Source: Hymenobacter metallicola (lineage in GTDB: Bacteria > Bacteroidota > Bacteroidia > Cytophagales > Hymenobacteraceae). Taken from it: a DNA stretch of 64,000 nucleotides. Made by a program: the position numbers and the translations under genes. Of this stretch, positions 7,911 to 17,414 are shown piece after piece. The notes under the pieces are model-generated. The model ran no database searches. It was not told the DNA's origin and saw only the letters and a list, made by a program, of their open reading frames with translations. Location of the stretch: assembly GCF_004745645.1 (NCBI RefSeq), contig NZ_SRMB01000001.1, forward strand, positions 868,001 to 932,000, written 5' to 3'. How positions within the stretch are numbered: the first letter of the stretch is position 1; every line of letters starts with the position of its first letter.

Positions 7911-10535
7911 CTACAGCCGTGGGTCGATGGCCTCGCTTTCCAGGGCCAGTACTCCGAACACGCATTGGTGCACCTCGCGCAGCGGGGCCCCGGCCACAAA
8001 CCGCTCCAGGCCTTCCACGCCCAAGGCAAATTCCCGTAAGGCCAGGTTGCGCTTGGCTTTTACGTTCCGCTCGCGCAGGCGCTCCAGGTTGCCGGGCAGC
8101 AGGTAGTCGGGCCCGTAGATGATGCGCAGGTACTCCCGGCCCCGGCACTTGAGGGCCGGCTGCACCAGATTCTTCCGCCCGCCGGGAATAAACTCGTAGG
8201 GCTTGACCACCATGCCTTCCCCGCCCCGGGCCGTGAGGTCGAGCCACCACTGGGTGGCGGCTTCCACGTCGGCAATATCCTGCAGGTGCACCACGCGGTA
8301 GGGCGTAGCGCGCAGCAAGCCTTCGTCGGCCTGGCTGAGGGCGCGCAGGGTTTCCATGTGCCAGGCGTGGTCTTTGTCGAAGTAGGTGCGGCCCTCGGTG
8401 GCTAGCAGGTGAAAGGGGGCCAGGCGTAAGTCGTCGAGGCTTTCCACGGGCCAGCAGTAGCGGCGGTACGCTTCGGCGTAGTGCTGGGCCGCGCTGAGCC
8501 GGGCCGTGGTGCGGGCCAGCAGAGCTTCCACCCCGTCGAGGCCCCGGCTGGCGGCCTGCGTCAGCACGGCGGCGGCTTCGGGCAGGGCGGCCGTGGCCGC
8601 GGCGGCTACGGCCGCGTACTGGTTTTTGATCAGCTCCTGGGCCTTGGCCGACCAGGGCAGCAGCTCGGCGTCGAGGCAAAGCCAGTCGGTCTGGAACCGT
8701 TCCCAGAATCCGGCCGTGGTCAGGGCGGCTTGCAGGCGGGTCAGGAAGGCGGCTTCCAGGTGCGGGTCGTTGAAGAAGTTGCGGCCCGTGCGGGTGTATA
8801 CCTTGCCCGCCCCTTCGCCCACCACGCCAAAGCGGCGGCGGGCGGCAGCCTCGTCTTGGGCCAATACCACGACCACGCGGCTGCCCATGTGCTTTTCCTC
8901 GCACACCACCCGCTCCAGGCCCTGGCGGCGGAAGTAGTCGAAGGCTTCGGCCGGGTGCTCCAGCAGATCGGGCAGGGCCGAGGTTTCCGACGGGCTCATC
9001 GTGGGCGGCAGATAGAGCAGCCACTTCGGGTTCAGGGCAAAGCGCGACATGACCTCCAGGGCCGCCGTGGCGTTTTCCTCCCGAATCGTGACCGAGGGCA
9101 GCAGCCGGGTCTTGACGATTTGCTTGCCCGTCACGTCCCGAATGTCGAGCAGCTCGTCGTGCTGCTGCTGGGCCGTTAAGGGAGTGGTTTCGTCGGGTTG
9201 CTGGGTAGTGGCGGCGGCCAGGCGGCGCAGGTAGTCCAGGGGGCGGGCCGGCTCGCAGTATACCGTGGCGGCGGGCACGCTCACCAACTCCCGCTCGGGG
9301 TAGCGCAGGGCCGTGAGCCGGCCGCCAAACACGCAGCCCGTATCAATGTCGATGGTGTTGTTGAGCCACTCGGCCTCGGGCACGGGCGTGTGGCCGTAGA
9401 CCACCATGGCCCGGCCCCGGTACTCCGACGCCCAGTTGTAGCGCACGGGCAGGCCAAACTCGTCGATTTCCCCGGTGGTTTCGCCAAACAGGGCAAAGGC
9501 CCGCACGGCCCCCGAGCCCCGGCCCTGCATGTCTTCGCGCAGGCCGGCGTGGGCTACCACCAGCTTGCCCCCGTCCAGCACGTAGTGGCTCACCAGTCCG
9601 TCGAGAAACTGCCGCACCTGGTTCTTGAACGTGTCCGACTCAGGGGCCAGCTGGGCCACGGTTGCGGCGAAGCCGTGCTGCTCATTCACCTGCTTACCGT
9701 TGAGGTAGCGCAGCAGCTTGATGTCGTGGTTGCCGGGCACGCACAACGCCTGCCCGCCCCGCACCATGCTCATCACCAGGCGCAGGACCTGCGGCGAGGC
9801 CGGGCCCCGGTCTACTAGGTCGCCCAGAAACACAGCCCGCCTCCCGGCGGGTGCCGTCACGCGCAGGCCCAGGTCGCGCACGTCCTGCGTGGGTTCAGTT
9901 TCAATGCGGTAGCCCAGGTTAGAAAGCAGCTGGACTAGCTCGGCGTAGCAGCCGTGCACGTCGCCGATGATGTCGAAGGGGCCGGTTTCGGCTTTGCGGT
10001 TGTTGTGGAGCGGGTCGCGCACAATGGCCTGCACCGCGTCGATTTCCTCGGGGCCGTGCAGGTGGTAGATGTGGCGGAAACCCTCGGCCTTGAGCGTTTT
10101 GAGGCTTCGGCGCAGCTGCTGGCGCTGCTGGGGCACCACGTGGCGGCCCATGTGCTGGCGCTCGGCCCGGTTGCGGTTGCGGTCTTCGGCTATTCGGTCG
10201 GGCACGTCGAGGATGATGGCCGCGGGCAGCACGTGGTAGTCGCGGGCCAGCTGCACGAGCGTCTTGCGGGCCTCGGGCTGCACGTTGGTGGCATCAATAA
10301 CTGTCAGCAGGCCGCGCTTGAGGCGCACGCCCACCAGGTAGTGGAGCAGGGCAAAGGCATCGGGGGTGGCGGCCTGGTCGTTTTCGTCGTCGGCCACCAG
10401 GGCCCGGCACTGGTCCGACGACACGATTTCGGTGGCCTGGAACAAGCGCCGGGCAAAGGTGGATTTTCCCGCCCCGGAAGTGCCGACGAGCAAGACCAGG
10501 GAGAGTTCGGGGAGCTTGAGGGTGGTAGCGGGCAT
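7911..10535 (-). CDS. pnkp: Polynucleotide kinase-phosphatase-ligase Pnkp (RNA repair)
   Basis: The 874-residue protein has the three-domain layout of bacterial Pnkp. Residues 1-170 form a T4-Pnk-like 5'-kinase with P-loop GTSGAGKST (18-26). Residues about 185-430 form a calcineurin-type 3'-phosphatase with GDVHGC (191-196), GDLVDRGP and GNHD. The C-terminal part is a nucleotidyltransferase or ligase domain, with the probable lysine in EEKHMGSRVVV. Characterised bacterial Pnkp heals both ends of a broken tRNA and, when partnered with Hen1, seals it. Hen1 is 5.3 kb away on the same strand instead of adjacent. The length (typically about 850 residues) and all motifs are intact. Confidence 0.93.
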   Translation of the reverse strand: MPATTLKLPELSLVLLVGTSGAGKSTFARRLFQATEIVSSDQCRALVADDENDQAATPDAFALLHYLVGVRLKRGLLTVIDATNVQPEARKTLVQLARDYHVLPAAIILDVPDRIAEDRNRNRAERQHMGRHVVPQQRQQLRRSLKTLKAEGFRHIYHLHGPEEIDAVQAIVRDPLHNNRKAETGPFDIIGDVHGCYAELVQLLSNLGYRIETEPTQDVRDLGLRVTAPAGRRAVFLGDLVDRGPASPQVLRLVMSMVRGGQALCVPGNHDIKLLRYLNGKQVNEQHGFAATVAQLAPESDTFKNQVRQFLDGLVSHYVLDGGKLVVAHAGLREDMQGRGSGAVRAFALFGETTGEIDEFGLPVRYNWASEYRGRAMVVYGHTPVPEAEWLNNTIDIDTGCVFGGRLTALRYPERELVSVPAATVYCEPARPLDYLRRLAAATTQQPDETTPLTAQQQHDELLDIRDVTGKQIVKTRLLPSVTIREENATAALEVMSRFALNPKWLLYLPPTMSPSETSALPDLLEHPAEAFDYFRRQGLERVVCEEKHMGSRVVVVLAQDEAAARRRFGVVGEGAGKVYTRTGRNFFNDPHLEAAFLTRLQAALTTAGFWERFQTDWLCLDAELLPWSAKAQELIKNQYAAVAAAATAALPEAAAVLTQAASRGLDGVEALLARTTARLSAAQHYAEAYRRYCWPVESLDDLRLAPFHLLATEGRTYFDKDHAWHMETLRALSQADEGLLRATPYRVVHLQDIADVEAATQWWLDLTARGGEGMVVKPYEFIPGGRKNLVQPALKCRGREYLRIIYGPDYLLPGNLERLRERNVKAKRNLALREFALGVEGLERFVAGAPLREVHQCVFGVLALESEAIDPRL

Positions 10536-10593
10536 GGGGAAGTGTATCTTTAGCCGAATATGACCAGAGTCGTGTAGTTAAGCAGCGTTTACC

Positions 10594-11292
10594 GTGCTGA
10601 GAAAAGCAATAGCAACCGCAATTGTATCCCTGTTTCTTGTAGTTGGAGCCACAGCACAACCGCTCGACACCCTACGGGTCCTAGTGCTGTCCCCTTATAA
10701 AGTGGTGGTCGACAAGGAGTGTCGGTCGGCGTATCAGGCCCGGAATAGCCAATTTCTTACCAACCGAGCTGGAGCGTCGGAAGCCAAGCGGCAGCAGAAG
10801 GAGGCCAATTTGGAGCAATATACCCAGCAGCCGTTTTATACCCGAAAGATGTTCGAGAATGAGCTGGCATTTATAGACAGCCTGACGTTGCGAAACTACG
10901 TGGCCTACGTGGCCCGCGAGTACATCGCGCATCGGTTGTATAGACCCTATAAAATTAAACCCCGGCTGGTGCTGGTGTCGACGGCTACGCTCGAATCATC
11001 TCCCAACGCATATAAAGAGCAGGCCGAGCAGTCGAAGGCTGATTTTATCGTGAATTTCCCGGTCATCAACGTGAAGCAGGGTAAGGCGGGCTTGCAGGTG
11101 CAAACGGTAACGGAGCTGTATAGCCGCAAGCAGAGCGCCATTGTGCTAAAGGACAAACAAACCGGAACACTGACCGAGGAGCCTACCGAGTATCCCATGT
11201 ATGAGCCAGGGCAGCCCGATTGGGCTTTTGTGCACTCAGTGTATGAGAATATCCGGAAATGTATCGTCCTGATTGCGGAGTCGCGAAAGTAG
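10594..11292 (+). CDS. Secreted protein of unknown function
   Basis: This 232-residue protein has a GTG start at 10594 followed by a clear signal peptide (IATAIVSLFLVVGATAQP). The mature part is basic, rich in Lys, Gln and Tyr, without Cys or recognisable motifs. A TATCTTTA at 10545-10552 matches seven of eight bases of the Bacteroidota -7 box and lies 41 nt upstream, though no -33 element is evident at the right spacing. It is divergent from pnkp with a 58-nt gap, so the two promoters must overlap. Base composition is lower in GC than the neighbours. I do not recognise the family. Confidence 0.6.
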   Translation: MLRKAIATAIVSLFLVVGATAQPLDTLRVLVLSPYKVVVDKECRSAYQARNSQFLTNRAGASEAKRQQKEANLEQYTQQPFYTRKMFENELAFIDSLTLRNYVAYVAREYIAHRLYRPYKIKPRLVLVSTATLESSPNAYKEQAEQSKADFIVNFPVINVKQGKAGLQVQTVTELYSRKQSAIVLKDKQTGTLTEEPTEYPMYEPGQPDWAFVHSVYENIRKCIVLIAESRK

Positions 11293-11342
11293 CAGGGCAG
11301 CGTTCATAATTACACATTTGGTCTCTTAACTAAGTGTCGGGT

Positions 11343-11759
11343 ATGACAAATCTTTACCTGGATATTGACGGAGTTTTGGTTACGGCTAAGCACACGCGGG
11401 CTGCGCCGGGAGTAGAGGGGTTCGTGCGGTTTATAACTGCCAATTTCACCTGTTATTGGTTAACCACCCACTGTAAGGGGAACAGTGCCTCTGCTCTGAA
11501 GTACCTTGCGCATTTCTTGGATGCCGAAACCCTCGGCTTGCTGGCCAGCTCGGTTCGGGCGACAACCTGGGACGCCCTAAAAACGGAAGCCATCGACTTG
11601 ACTTTGCCCTTTTACTGGCTCGACGACCAGCCTTTCCAGGCGGAAATAGCGCGGTTGCAAGCCGCTAATGTAGCTGACAGGTTGGTCGTCGTGGACCTGA
11701 AGCAAGCCAATGAACTGGCTCGGTTGCAAGAGTTTTTGTGGCGGGTACTAAACCAATAG
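11343..11759 (+). CDS. Small HAD-like hydrolase
   Basis: This 138-residue protein starts NLYLDIDGVL, the HAD motif I with nucleophile Asp7 and acid Asp9. Later segments CYWLTTHCKG (motif II Thr region) and PFYWLDDQPF (motif IV acidic pair) fit the HAD fold. It is short for a full HAD enzyme and lacks an obvious cap domain, like the single-domain HADs common next to mobile or regulatory genes. I use the ATG at 11343. It lies 50 nt after the secreted protein gene on the same strand and could be co-transcribed. Substrate unknown. Confidence 0.65.
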   Translation: MTNLYLDIDGVLVTAKHTRAAPGVEGFVRFITANFTCYWLTTHCKGNSASALKYLAHFLDAETLGLLASSVRATTWDALKTEAIDLTLPFYWLDDQPFQAEIARLQAANVADRLVVVDLKQANELARLQEFLWRVLNQ

Positions 11760-11772
11760 CGAAGCGGAATAG

Positions 11773-11791
11773 TGTTGCTCCCTTAGCAACA
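11773..11791 (+). terminator. Short hairpin after the HAD-like gene
   Basis: TGTTGCT at 11773-11779 pairs with AGCAACA at 11785-11791 around a 5-nt loop, 13 nt after the stop. There is no T-tract; weak evidence. Confidence 0.3.
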
Positions 11792-11894
11792 AGGAGGAAA
11801 CCGGTACGTGCACTTTGCAGAAATCGTCGTTCTAAACTCCGTCACTGCGCTTCTGTACCCCTAAGTATATACGTCAGCGCTTGCCGCGTGGCAT

Positions 11895-13901
11895 TCAATG
11901 CACGCTCGTGACCCGGAACTCGACCCGGCGGTTGAGCTTGCGGGTGGCCTCGCGGGCGTTGCTGGCCCGGGGCTCGGCGCCCCCCAGCCCGATACCGGTG
12001 ATGCGCGGCGCCCCGATGCCGTGCTCTACCAGGTAGGCCTTGACGGCGGCTACCCGTTCCTGGCTCAGTACCACGTTTTTCTGCGGGTCGCCCTGGTTGT
12101 CGGTGTGCCCGCGCAGCTCAATGGTCATCGTGGGGTTTTTGGTCAGCAAAGCCGTCAGCTGGTCCAGAGCCGGGAAGGAAGAGGGGAGCAGCACGGCCTG
12201 GCCCTGGGTAAACTGCACGTTGTCGAGGGGCAGCGTGGCGCCCACGGCCAGCGGGTAGAGCAGCACATCCTGCACGTAGGGACCCGGCTGGGGCGTGTAG
12301 GTGCTGTCGACGGCCACGTAGCCGGCCAGCTGGATGTGGGCGGCATAGGAGCGGCCCGACTCGGCCGCCACGGAAAAGGTGCCCTGGGCGGAAATCGGAA
12401 CCGCAACATCACTGGCCCCGGGGCTGCTCAGGCGCAGCTTGGCCTGGGGCAGGGGCTGGAACGTAATGCCATTGAGCACCCGGCCCCGCCAGGTAGCGGC
12501 CGGGGCTGCCAGGGCCGGGGCTGCCCCGGCGGGTACGGGCGCTGGACCAGCGGCCGGCGCCCGAAACAGGTTGCAGCCGGCCAGATCGGTGTAGGTGCCG
12601 CGGCGCACCTGCTTCACCTGCCGCTGCTCCAGATTCACTTGGTAGAGGGCCTTGGGACCGGCCAGGTAGAGGCGGCGGCGGCCTTGCTCATCATTTTGCA
12701 GCAGCAGGTCGCTGTAGCCCCCGCGGGTGGGCAGGCCTTCCAGCGGAATCAGCTCCGGACCCGGTTCCCCGGTTTGCAGGTTGATGCGCAGCAAGGACCC
12801 GTCGGTACTGTAGACCTGGTAGAGCGTGTTGTTTTCGTCGAGACAGAAATTGCCGTGGGTGCCGGCGCCGGCAAAGCCAATCTTGGAATAGTAGGACGCC
12901 TTGCGAATCGGGTCCGAGCTCCAGACCACCGTGACGGCTCCGGTGGCGGGTTCCACCTTGACCAGCTGGCCGGCGTCGGAGGTGCTGAAGTACAGGTTGC
13001 CCTGCTCGTCGGTGGCGGCCGAAATCCAGACGGTTTCGGGGCCCTGGGCCGGCAGCTGCCAGGTGGTGTATTCGCCCCGGCGGGTGGCCGGATTGTAGCG
13101 GTACACGTACTCGGGCGCGTCGGTGGGCGCTTTGGTAACCGAATACAGGCAGTTGTCGAAGCCCTTGGCCAGGGCATACGACTGGAAGGGCAGGGCATTG
13201 CGGTGAATCCGGGGCGGGGCACTCAGGTTGCTGGCCGAAAACTCGTGTATCGTGCGGCAGTCGTCTTCCCACAGGTCGTCGCGGACGCGCAGGGCCGCAA
13301 TGCCGTACATTTTATTGTCGCAGGGCTGGTTGGCGGCTGGGCGGCTGGGCGCGGGTGAGGCCGGGCTAGGCGCTACTTTGTTGGTGAAGGCAAAGGAGTC
13401 GACCAGCTGCTCGCCATCAGTCAGAAAACGCTCATCCTGTTCCACCCCGGCCCGGTATTCCAGGCTGAACGCGTAGCCGCCCCGCCACAGCAGGCGGCCC
13501 AGCACCCGGGTTCGGTCGGCCGACTGCGCGTCGGGGGCGTAGGTGTAGTGGTAGCGCACCTCCTCGTAGCCCTCGGCTTCGCGCTGGGAAAGCTGCACCA
13601 CCTGAGCCCGGGAAAGGCGCAACAGGCTGCGCCAGAGCGAATCCTGCCGGCTCGCCAGGGAAGCCAGTCGGCGGCCGGCGGTAGGGAGCTTGCGAAGGGT
13701 GACTTTTACGACGGCCCGCCGGCCCTCGGTAAAGAAGCTGAGTTCCGTCCGGTCGTCATTCCGGTGCCGCTGCCAGGTCGACGGGTAGGTCAGCTGAATA
13801 TGGGCCCGAACGTCGGTGTAGACCTCGCGGGGCGTTTCGGCCTCCTGCGCCCAGAGCTGCAGCCAGCATACAGAGAGTACCAGCGTCAGCAAAAACTTCA
13901 T
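11895..13901 (-). CDS. OmpA-family outer-membrane protein with a propeller-like middle
   Basis: The 668-residue protein has a signal peptide (MKFLLTLVLSVCWLQLWAQ) and an N-terminal domain of about 170 residues. A middle region with repeated blade-like strands (for example LYFSTSDAGQLVKVEPATG) suggests a beta-propeller. A short carboxypeptidase-like Ig segment (WRGRVLNGITFQPLPQAKL) precedes the C-terminal OmpA domain, seen in ELRGHTDNQGDP and SQERVAAVKAYL. OmpA domains bind peptidoglycan, so the protein probably links outer membrane and cell wall. The start is the ATG at 13901; the longer frame reads into non-coding sequence. The gene is monocistronic. Confidence 0.82.
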   Translation of the reverse strand: MKFLLTLVLSVCWLQLWAQEAETPREVYTDVRAHIQLTYPSTWQRHRNDDRTELSFFTEGRRAVVKVTLRKLPTAGRRLASLASRQDSLWRSLLRLSRAQVVQLSQREAEGYEEVRYHYTYAPDAQSADRTRVLGRLLWRGGYAFSLEYRAGVEQDERFLTDGEQLVDSFAFTNKVAPSPASPAPSRPAANQPCDNKMYGIAALRVRDDLWEDDCRTIHEFSASNLSAPPRIHRNALPFQSYALAKGFDNCLYSVTKAPTDAPEYVYRYNPATRRGEYTTWQLPAQGPETVWISAATDEQGNLYFSTSDAGQLVKVEPATGAVTVVWSSDPIRKASYYSKIGFAGAGTHGNFCLDENNTLYQVYSTDGSLLRINLQTGEPGPELIPLEGLPTRGGYSDLLLQNDEQGRRRLYLAGPKALYQVNLEQRQVKQVRRGTYTDLAGCNLFRAPAAGPAPVPAGAAPALAAPAATWRGRVLNGITFQPLPQAKLRLSSPGASDVAVPISAQGTFSVAAESGRSYAAHIQLAGYVAVDSTYTPQPGPYVQDVLLYPLAVGATLPLDNVQFTQGQAVLLPSSFPALDQLTALLTKNPTMTIELRGHTDNQGDPQKNVVLSQERVAAVKAYLVEHGIGAPRITGIGLGGAEPRASNAREATRKLNRRVEFRVTSVH

Positions 13902-14252
13902 AGGCAGCGGGAGCAGAGAATGGTGAACAACAAAAGTACGCAAGCCCGAACAGTTTGCCTGCAGCCGTCTGGCTATAATCCTTTTTGTACTGCTGGGTTA
14001 TTGATCTTCTATTCTAATTATCCTGGCATTATTCTAAATATAAGATAAACCAGTCTCCCAGGGCTACCAGAGGGATACGGCAACTTGCCTTGGGCGTCAG
14101 GGTCGTCAGTAGCAGCGTAGCAGCGGAGAGGATACCAGGTGCCCACCGGCCGGCTCAGGTAACCCTGAGCCTCGCTAGTCAGAACATTTTCGGGGCCAAG
14201 GCAGTTGAGCACACATTAGCGCATGCGCATAAATTAAAAAGTGTGAAACGCC
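13902..14252. other. Divergent intergenic region between the OmpA-family gene and arsR
   Basis: No gene is supported. It contains an AT-rich stretch near 13985-14045, a short hairpin pairing 14152-14159 with 14164-14171, and a palindrome GCGCATGCGC at 14219-14228 listed separately. Confidence 0.4.
14219..14228. promoter_or_regulatory. Palindrome, possible ArsR operator
   Basis: GCGCATGCGC is a perfect 10-bp palindrome 24 nt upstream of the GTG of the ArsR-type gene, flanked by AT-rich sequence. ArsR-family repressors often bind dyads over their own promoters. Function is inferred from position only. Confidence 0.35.
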
Positions 14253-14528
14253 GTGGATACCAAGTCCCTCGTCAAACTGGCCAAATCCCTGAGCGACCCG
14301 CACCGGCTGCGCATCCTGCAGGAAATTGCCCGGGGCTCACAGATAGGCTGCGCGGACCTGTTTGCCAGTGTGCCCATCAGCCAGCCTTCCATGTCCCAGC
14401 ACCTCAAGGTGCTCGTGGAAGCCGGGCTGGTCGAGGCGCGCAAAGAGGGCCGCAACATGTACCTGGCCATCAATCCGGCCAAACTGCAGGAGTTGGATAG
14501 CTACCTGCAGCTGCTCAAAGTTCAGTAA
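14253..14528 (+). CDS. ArsR-family winged-helix repressor
   Basis: This 91-residue protein is a single winged-helix domain: SLSDPHRLRILQEIARG at the start, SQPSMSQHLKVLVEAGL as recognition helix, and KEGRNMYLAINP as wing. No cysteine or histidine cluster of a classical metal sensor is present, so it may sense a non-metal cue. The start is a GTG at 14253, the only reasonable codon that keeps the whole domain. It is followed after 135 nt by a luciferase-like monooxygenase on the same strand, the likeliest target for its regulation. Confidence 0.8.
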   Translation: MDTKSLVKLAKSLSDPHRLRILQEIARGSQIGCADLFASVPISQPSMSQHLKVLVEAGLVEARKEGRNMYLAINPAKLQELDSYLQLLKVQ

Positions 14529-14663
14529 GCCACCCGGCGCCTGCCGACGGCGTTAGCCAGCCGTACCAGTGCGGCTGGCCCGAACCCAGCCTCCCGGCCG
14601 CAGTGGGCACTGCTGGCCACCAGGGGGCAACTCAAATTTTTCCCTACAATCAAACCCGAAGCA

Positions 14664-15707
14664 ATGTCTACGTCTGTCAACGGTATCGACCGCCCGGCTA
14701 AGCAACCTGTCGCTTATTCCCTTCTAGAGCTTGCCATCGTCTCGCAAGGCAACACGATACAGCAGACCCTGCACAATTCGCTGGCCCTGGCCAAGGAAGC
14801 CGAGCGGCACCACTACAACCGCTACTGGCTGGCCGAGCATCATAACTCGGATAACATCGGCAGCAGCGCCACCGCCATCCTGATTGGGTACGTAGCCGAA
14901 AATACGACGAGGATCCGGGTAGGGTCCGGAGGGATTATGCTGCCCAATCATTCGCCCCTGATTGTTGCCGAGCAGTTTGGCACATTGGCGCATTTGTACC
15001 CGGGCCGCATCGATTTAGGCCTGGGCCGAGCGCCAGGCACCGATACGCAAACGGCGCAGGCCATCCGGTCGGACTTTATGCAGGCCGCTCAGTCCTTTCC
15101 CCGGGAAGTGGACAAAATTCAGGCGTACTTTTCGGTGAAAAACAAAGCCGCCGCGGTCAGGGCACCCCTTGCCGAGGGCACCGGCGTCCCTTTGTATATC
15201 TTAGGCTCCAGCCCCGACAGTGCGCACTTGGCGGCCAAGCTGGGCTTGCCCTACGCCTTTGCCAGCCACTTTGCCTCCACTCACCTCCACCACGCGCTTG
15301 CCATATACCGCAACGAGTTCAAGCCTTCGGCCGTGCTGCAGCAGCCCTATGCCATTGTCGCCATCAATGCCTACGTGGCCGATACCGATGCCGAGGCGCA
15401 GCAACTGTTTACGACCCTAATCAGGATGTTTGTCGGGGTACTGACCGGGGCCAAAGACGCCCTGCAGCCGCCCACGGAAATGACCGAGGAGTTAGCAGAA
15501 CTGCTGCATCATCCGGCGGTGCACCAGATGCTGAAATACTCGTTTGTGGGCAGCAAAGAAACCGTCAAAAAGCAGCTGCAAGCCTTCCTGGCCGAAACCC
15601 AAGCCGATGAGCTCATGACGGCCTCCACCATGTACGCGCAGGAAGCCCGGTTAAACTCAACCAGGCTCTTTGCCGAAATCATGCAGGAACTAAATGAGCC
15701 AGCCTAG
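14664..15707 (+). CDS. Luciferase-like (LLM class) flavin-dependent monooxygenase
   Basis: A 347-residue TIM-barrel protein of the bacterial luciferase-like group. Family marks are [12 protein letters not shown] at the first strand, RYWLAEHHN, then [21 protein letters not shown] and [15 protein letters not shown]. These proteins use reduced flavin to oxidise small organic molecules; the YhbW/MsnO8-like branch has unassigned substrates. The length is typical and no defects are visible. It lies downstream of an ArsR-type regulator, which fits a small inducible detoxification unit. Confidence 0.85.
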   Translation: MSTSVNGIDRPAKQPVAYSLLELAIVSQGNTIQQTLHNSLALAKEAERHHYNRYWLAEHHNSDNIGSSATAILIGYVAENTTRIRVGSGGIMLPNHSPLIVAEQFGTLAHLYPGRIDLGLGRAPGTDTQTAQAIRSDFMQAAQSFPREVDKIQAYFSVKNKAAAVRAPLAEGTGVPLYILGSSPDSAHLAAKLGLPYAFASHFASTHLHHALAIYRNEFKPSAVLQQPYAIVAINAYVADTDAEAQQLFTTLIRMFVGVLTGAKDALQPPTEMTEELAELLHHPAVHQMLKYSFVGSKETVKKQLQAFLAETQADELMTASTMYAQEARLNSTRLFAEIMQELNEPA

Positions 15708-15887
15708 CCTGGGTAAGTAGGCTGGGGAGTGCCCGTGAGCCCACGCGTTTTCCAGCGCATCAGTACCCGCTTCCTCGGGTAGGGCTTTACTGGTAAGGCA
15801 GCGTTGCCCGCCGGCCCCGCGGACAAGGCCCGCCAGGAAACCGGTCGAATCAGGCGGTTAGGCAACTCCTCGTGTCGCGCGGCCATC

Positions 15888-17327
15888 TTACCGCTCAAAG
15901 ACGGCCAGCTGCGAGGGCGCGCCATAGTCCTCCAGTTCTGCTCCTAATGGCTCGAGGCGCACCCGGTACGCGTGGCGCCCGGCCACGCCCTCGGCCCAGG
16001 CCTGAAATTGGGCCCGCGTCCACTCGAAGCGGTGGTCGTGGTGGCGAAACTCCCCGGCCGACAGCGTTTCGTAGCGCTGGTTGTAGTCGGCGTTGGGGGT
16101 CGTGACCAGCACGGCGCCGGGCTGGGCGCGGGCAAAGACCACCTGCTCGAAAGCGGCCAGGCGGCTTTCATCCAGGTGCTCGATGACTTCGACCACGGCG
16201 GCCGCGTCGTAGCCGGCCAGGCGCGGGTCGTGGTAGAGCAAGGAGCCCTGGGTAAGGGTGAGCCGCTCGCGCTGGCGGGGGGGCATCTCGGCCACGTGCA
16301 GGCGTTGCTGGGCCCGCTGCAGCTCCCGCACCGACACATCCAGGCCCAGTACGTGCTCTACCTGCGGCAGCTGCAGCAGGCGGCGCAGCAGCTTGCCTTC
16401 CCCGCAGCCCAGGTCCAGCACCCGCTTGGCCCCGAGGCGGCGAATTTCTTCCGCCACGCGGTCCAGGCGCTGGTCGTGCAGGCTGGGCGTGGGGCGGTCG
16501 GGCGCGGGCGTGTCGCGGGTAAAGGTCGGGCCGTCGGCCGCGTCGGCATCGGTGGCTTCGGCCAGCACCAGGGGCCCTGCTTCCGGCTCGTCGCCTTCGA
16601 GCAGGCGTTCGAGCGTGGGGTTCACAAACTCGGCCAGATTACGCAGGTAGCGGCGGGTGATGAACTCCCGGTCGGGGTGCTGGGGCAACCAGGCCGCGCC
16701 CCGGTGCAGCAGCTTCTCGGCCTCGGCTTCATGTACCCAGTAGTGCTTGTCGTTGTCGAGTACCGGGATGAGGACGTAGAGGTGGCTGAGCAGGTCGCGC
16801 AGGCGCAGGGCCGTGTGGCGCAGGCGCAGCGTGAAGTAGCGGCTCTCGCCCCAGGCCGGTACTGTAGGGTCGAGTGGGTGGGCTTCGGTGTCGATTTCGT
16901 AGCCCAGGGGGGCAAACAGCCGGCGCAGCTGCTCGGCATTGGCCGCGGGTACCACCGCCACGGTGGCTTCCAGGGGCAAAAGCACCTCGGGCAGTTCGGG
17001 GCGGTCCTTGCAGGTGCCGTTCAGGGCCGTGTTGAAGGCCTTCGACAAGGCCGTGCTCAGAAACGAGGACGCCGCGTAGGGCCGGTCGTTGACATACTGC
17101 TCCAGGGCAAAGCCTTCCCCCGCCGGCCCCCGGTGGTTGCGCACCAGACTAATGGGGTCTACGTCGAGCAGCAGGGCGGCCGTGCACCGCTCGGGGGTGG
17201 CTTCGGGGTAGAAAATATGGGCCTGGCCGTAGGCAATGGCAATGGTTTGCAGGCGGGCCGGGTTCTTGTGCAGCAGATAGCCCAGGTCGGTGGCCGGCTG
17301 GTGGGTAGTCGAGATGGTGAGCAGCAT
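15888..17327 (-). CDS. hen1: RNA 3'-terminal ribose 2'-O-methyltransferase Hen1
   Basis: The 479-residue protein has the bacterial Hen1 layout. The N-terminal region (1-250) is the specific domain that activates the Pnkp ligase in studied systems. The C-terminal methyltransferase has SAM motif VLDLGCGEG (303-311), then EVIEHLDE and FRHHDHRFEW, which supply the Glu and His metal ligands. Bacterial Hen1 methylates the 2'-OH at the 3' end of a cleaved RNA before Pnkp seals it, which blocks a second cut at the same site. Pnkp is 5.3 kb downstream. A YgjP-type protease gene lies 87 nt upstream on the same strand and may share its transcript. Confidence 0.93.
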   Translation of the reverse strand: MLLTISTTHQPATDLGYLLHKNPARLQTIAIAYGQAHIFYPEATPERCTAALLLDVDPISLVRNHRGPAGEGFALEQYVNDRPYAASSFLSTALSKAFNTALNGTCKDRPELPEVLLPLEATVAVVPAANAEQLRRLFAPLGYEIDTEAHPLDPTVPAWGESRYFTLRLRHTALRLRDLLSHLYVLIPVLDNDKHYWVHEAEAEKLLHRGAAWLPQHPDREFITRRYLRNLAEFVNPTLERLLEGDEPEAGPLVLAEATDADAADGPTFTRDTPAPDRPTPSLHDQRLDRVAEEIRRLGAKRVLDLGCGEGKLLRRLLQLPQVEHVLGLDVSVRELQRAQQRLHVAEMPPRQRERLTLTQGSLLYHDPRLAGYDAAAVVEVIEHLDESRLAAFEQVVFARAQPGAVLVTTPNADYNQRYETLSAGEFRHHDHRFEWTRAQFQAWAEGVAGRHAYRVRLEPLGAELEDYGAPSQLAVFER

Positions 17328-17378
17328 CGGCGGGTTAGGATAAGCAGTAGAAAGGCCGTAAGGTATCGAGGAATGCTT

Positions 17379-17407
17379 GTAACGCGAAGCGGCGCTTTCC
17401 GCGTTAC
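17379..17407 (-). terminator. Hairpin between the YgjP-like gene and hen1
   Basis: GTAACGCG at 17379-17386 pairs with CGCGTTAC at 17400-17407, with a partial inner AAGC/GCTT stem. No T-tract follows on the minus strand, so it may be an RNA-processing site or attenuator instead of a full terminator. Confidence 0.4.
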
Positions 17408-17414
17408 CGGTTGC

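Noticed and set aside
13985..14252. Riboswitch in the gap before the ArsR gene
   Set aside because: Short hairpins are present but none of the conserved cores I know (cobalamin, TPP, SAM, FMN) could be matched.
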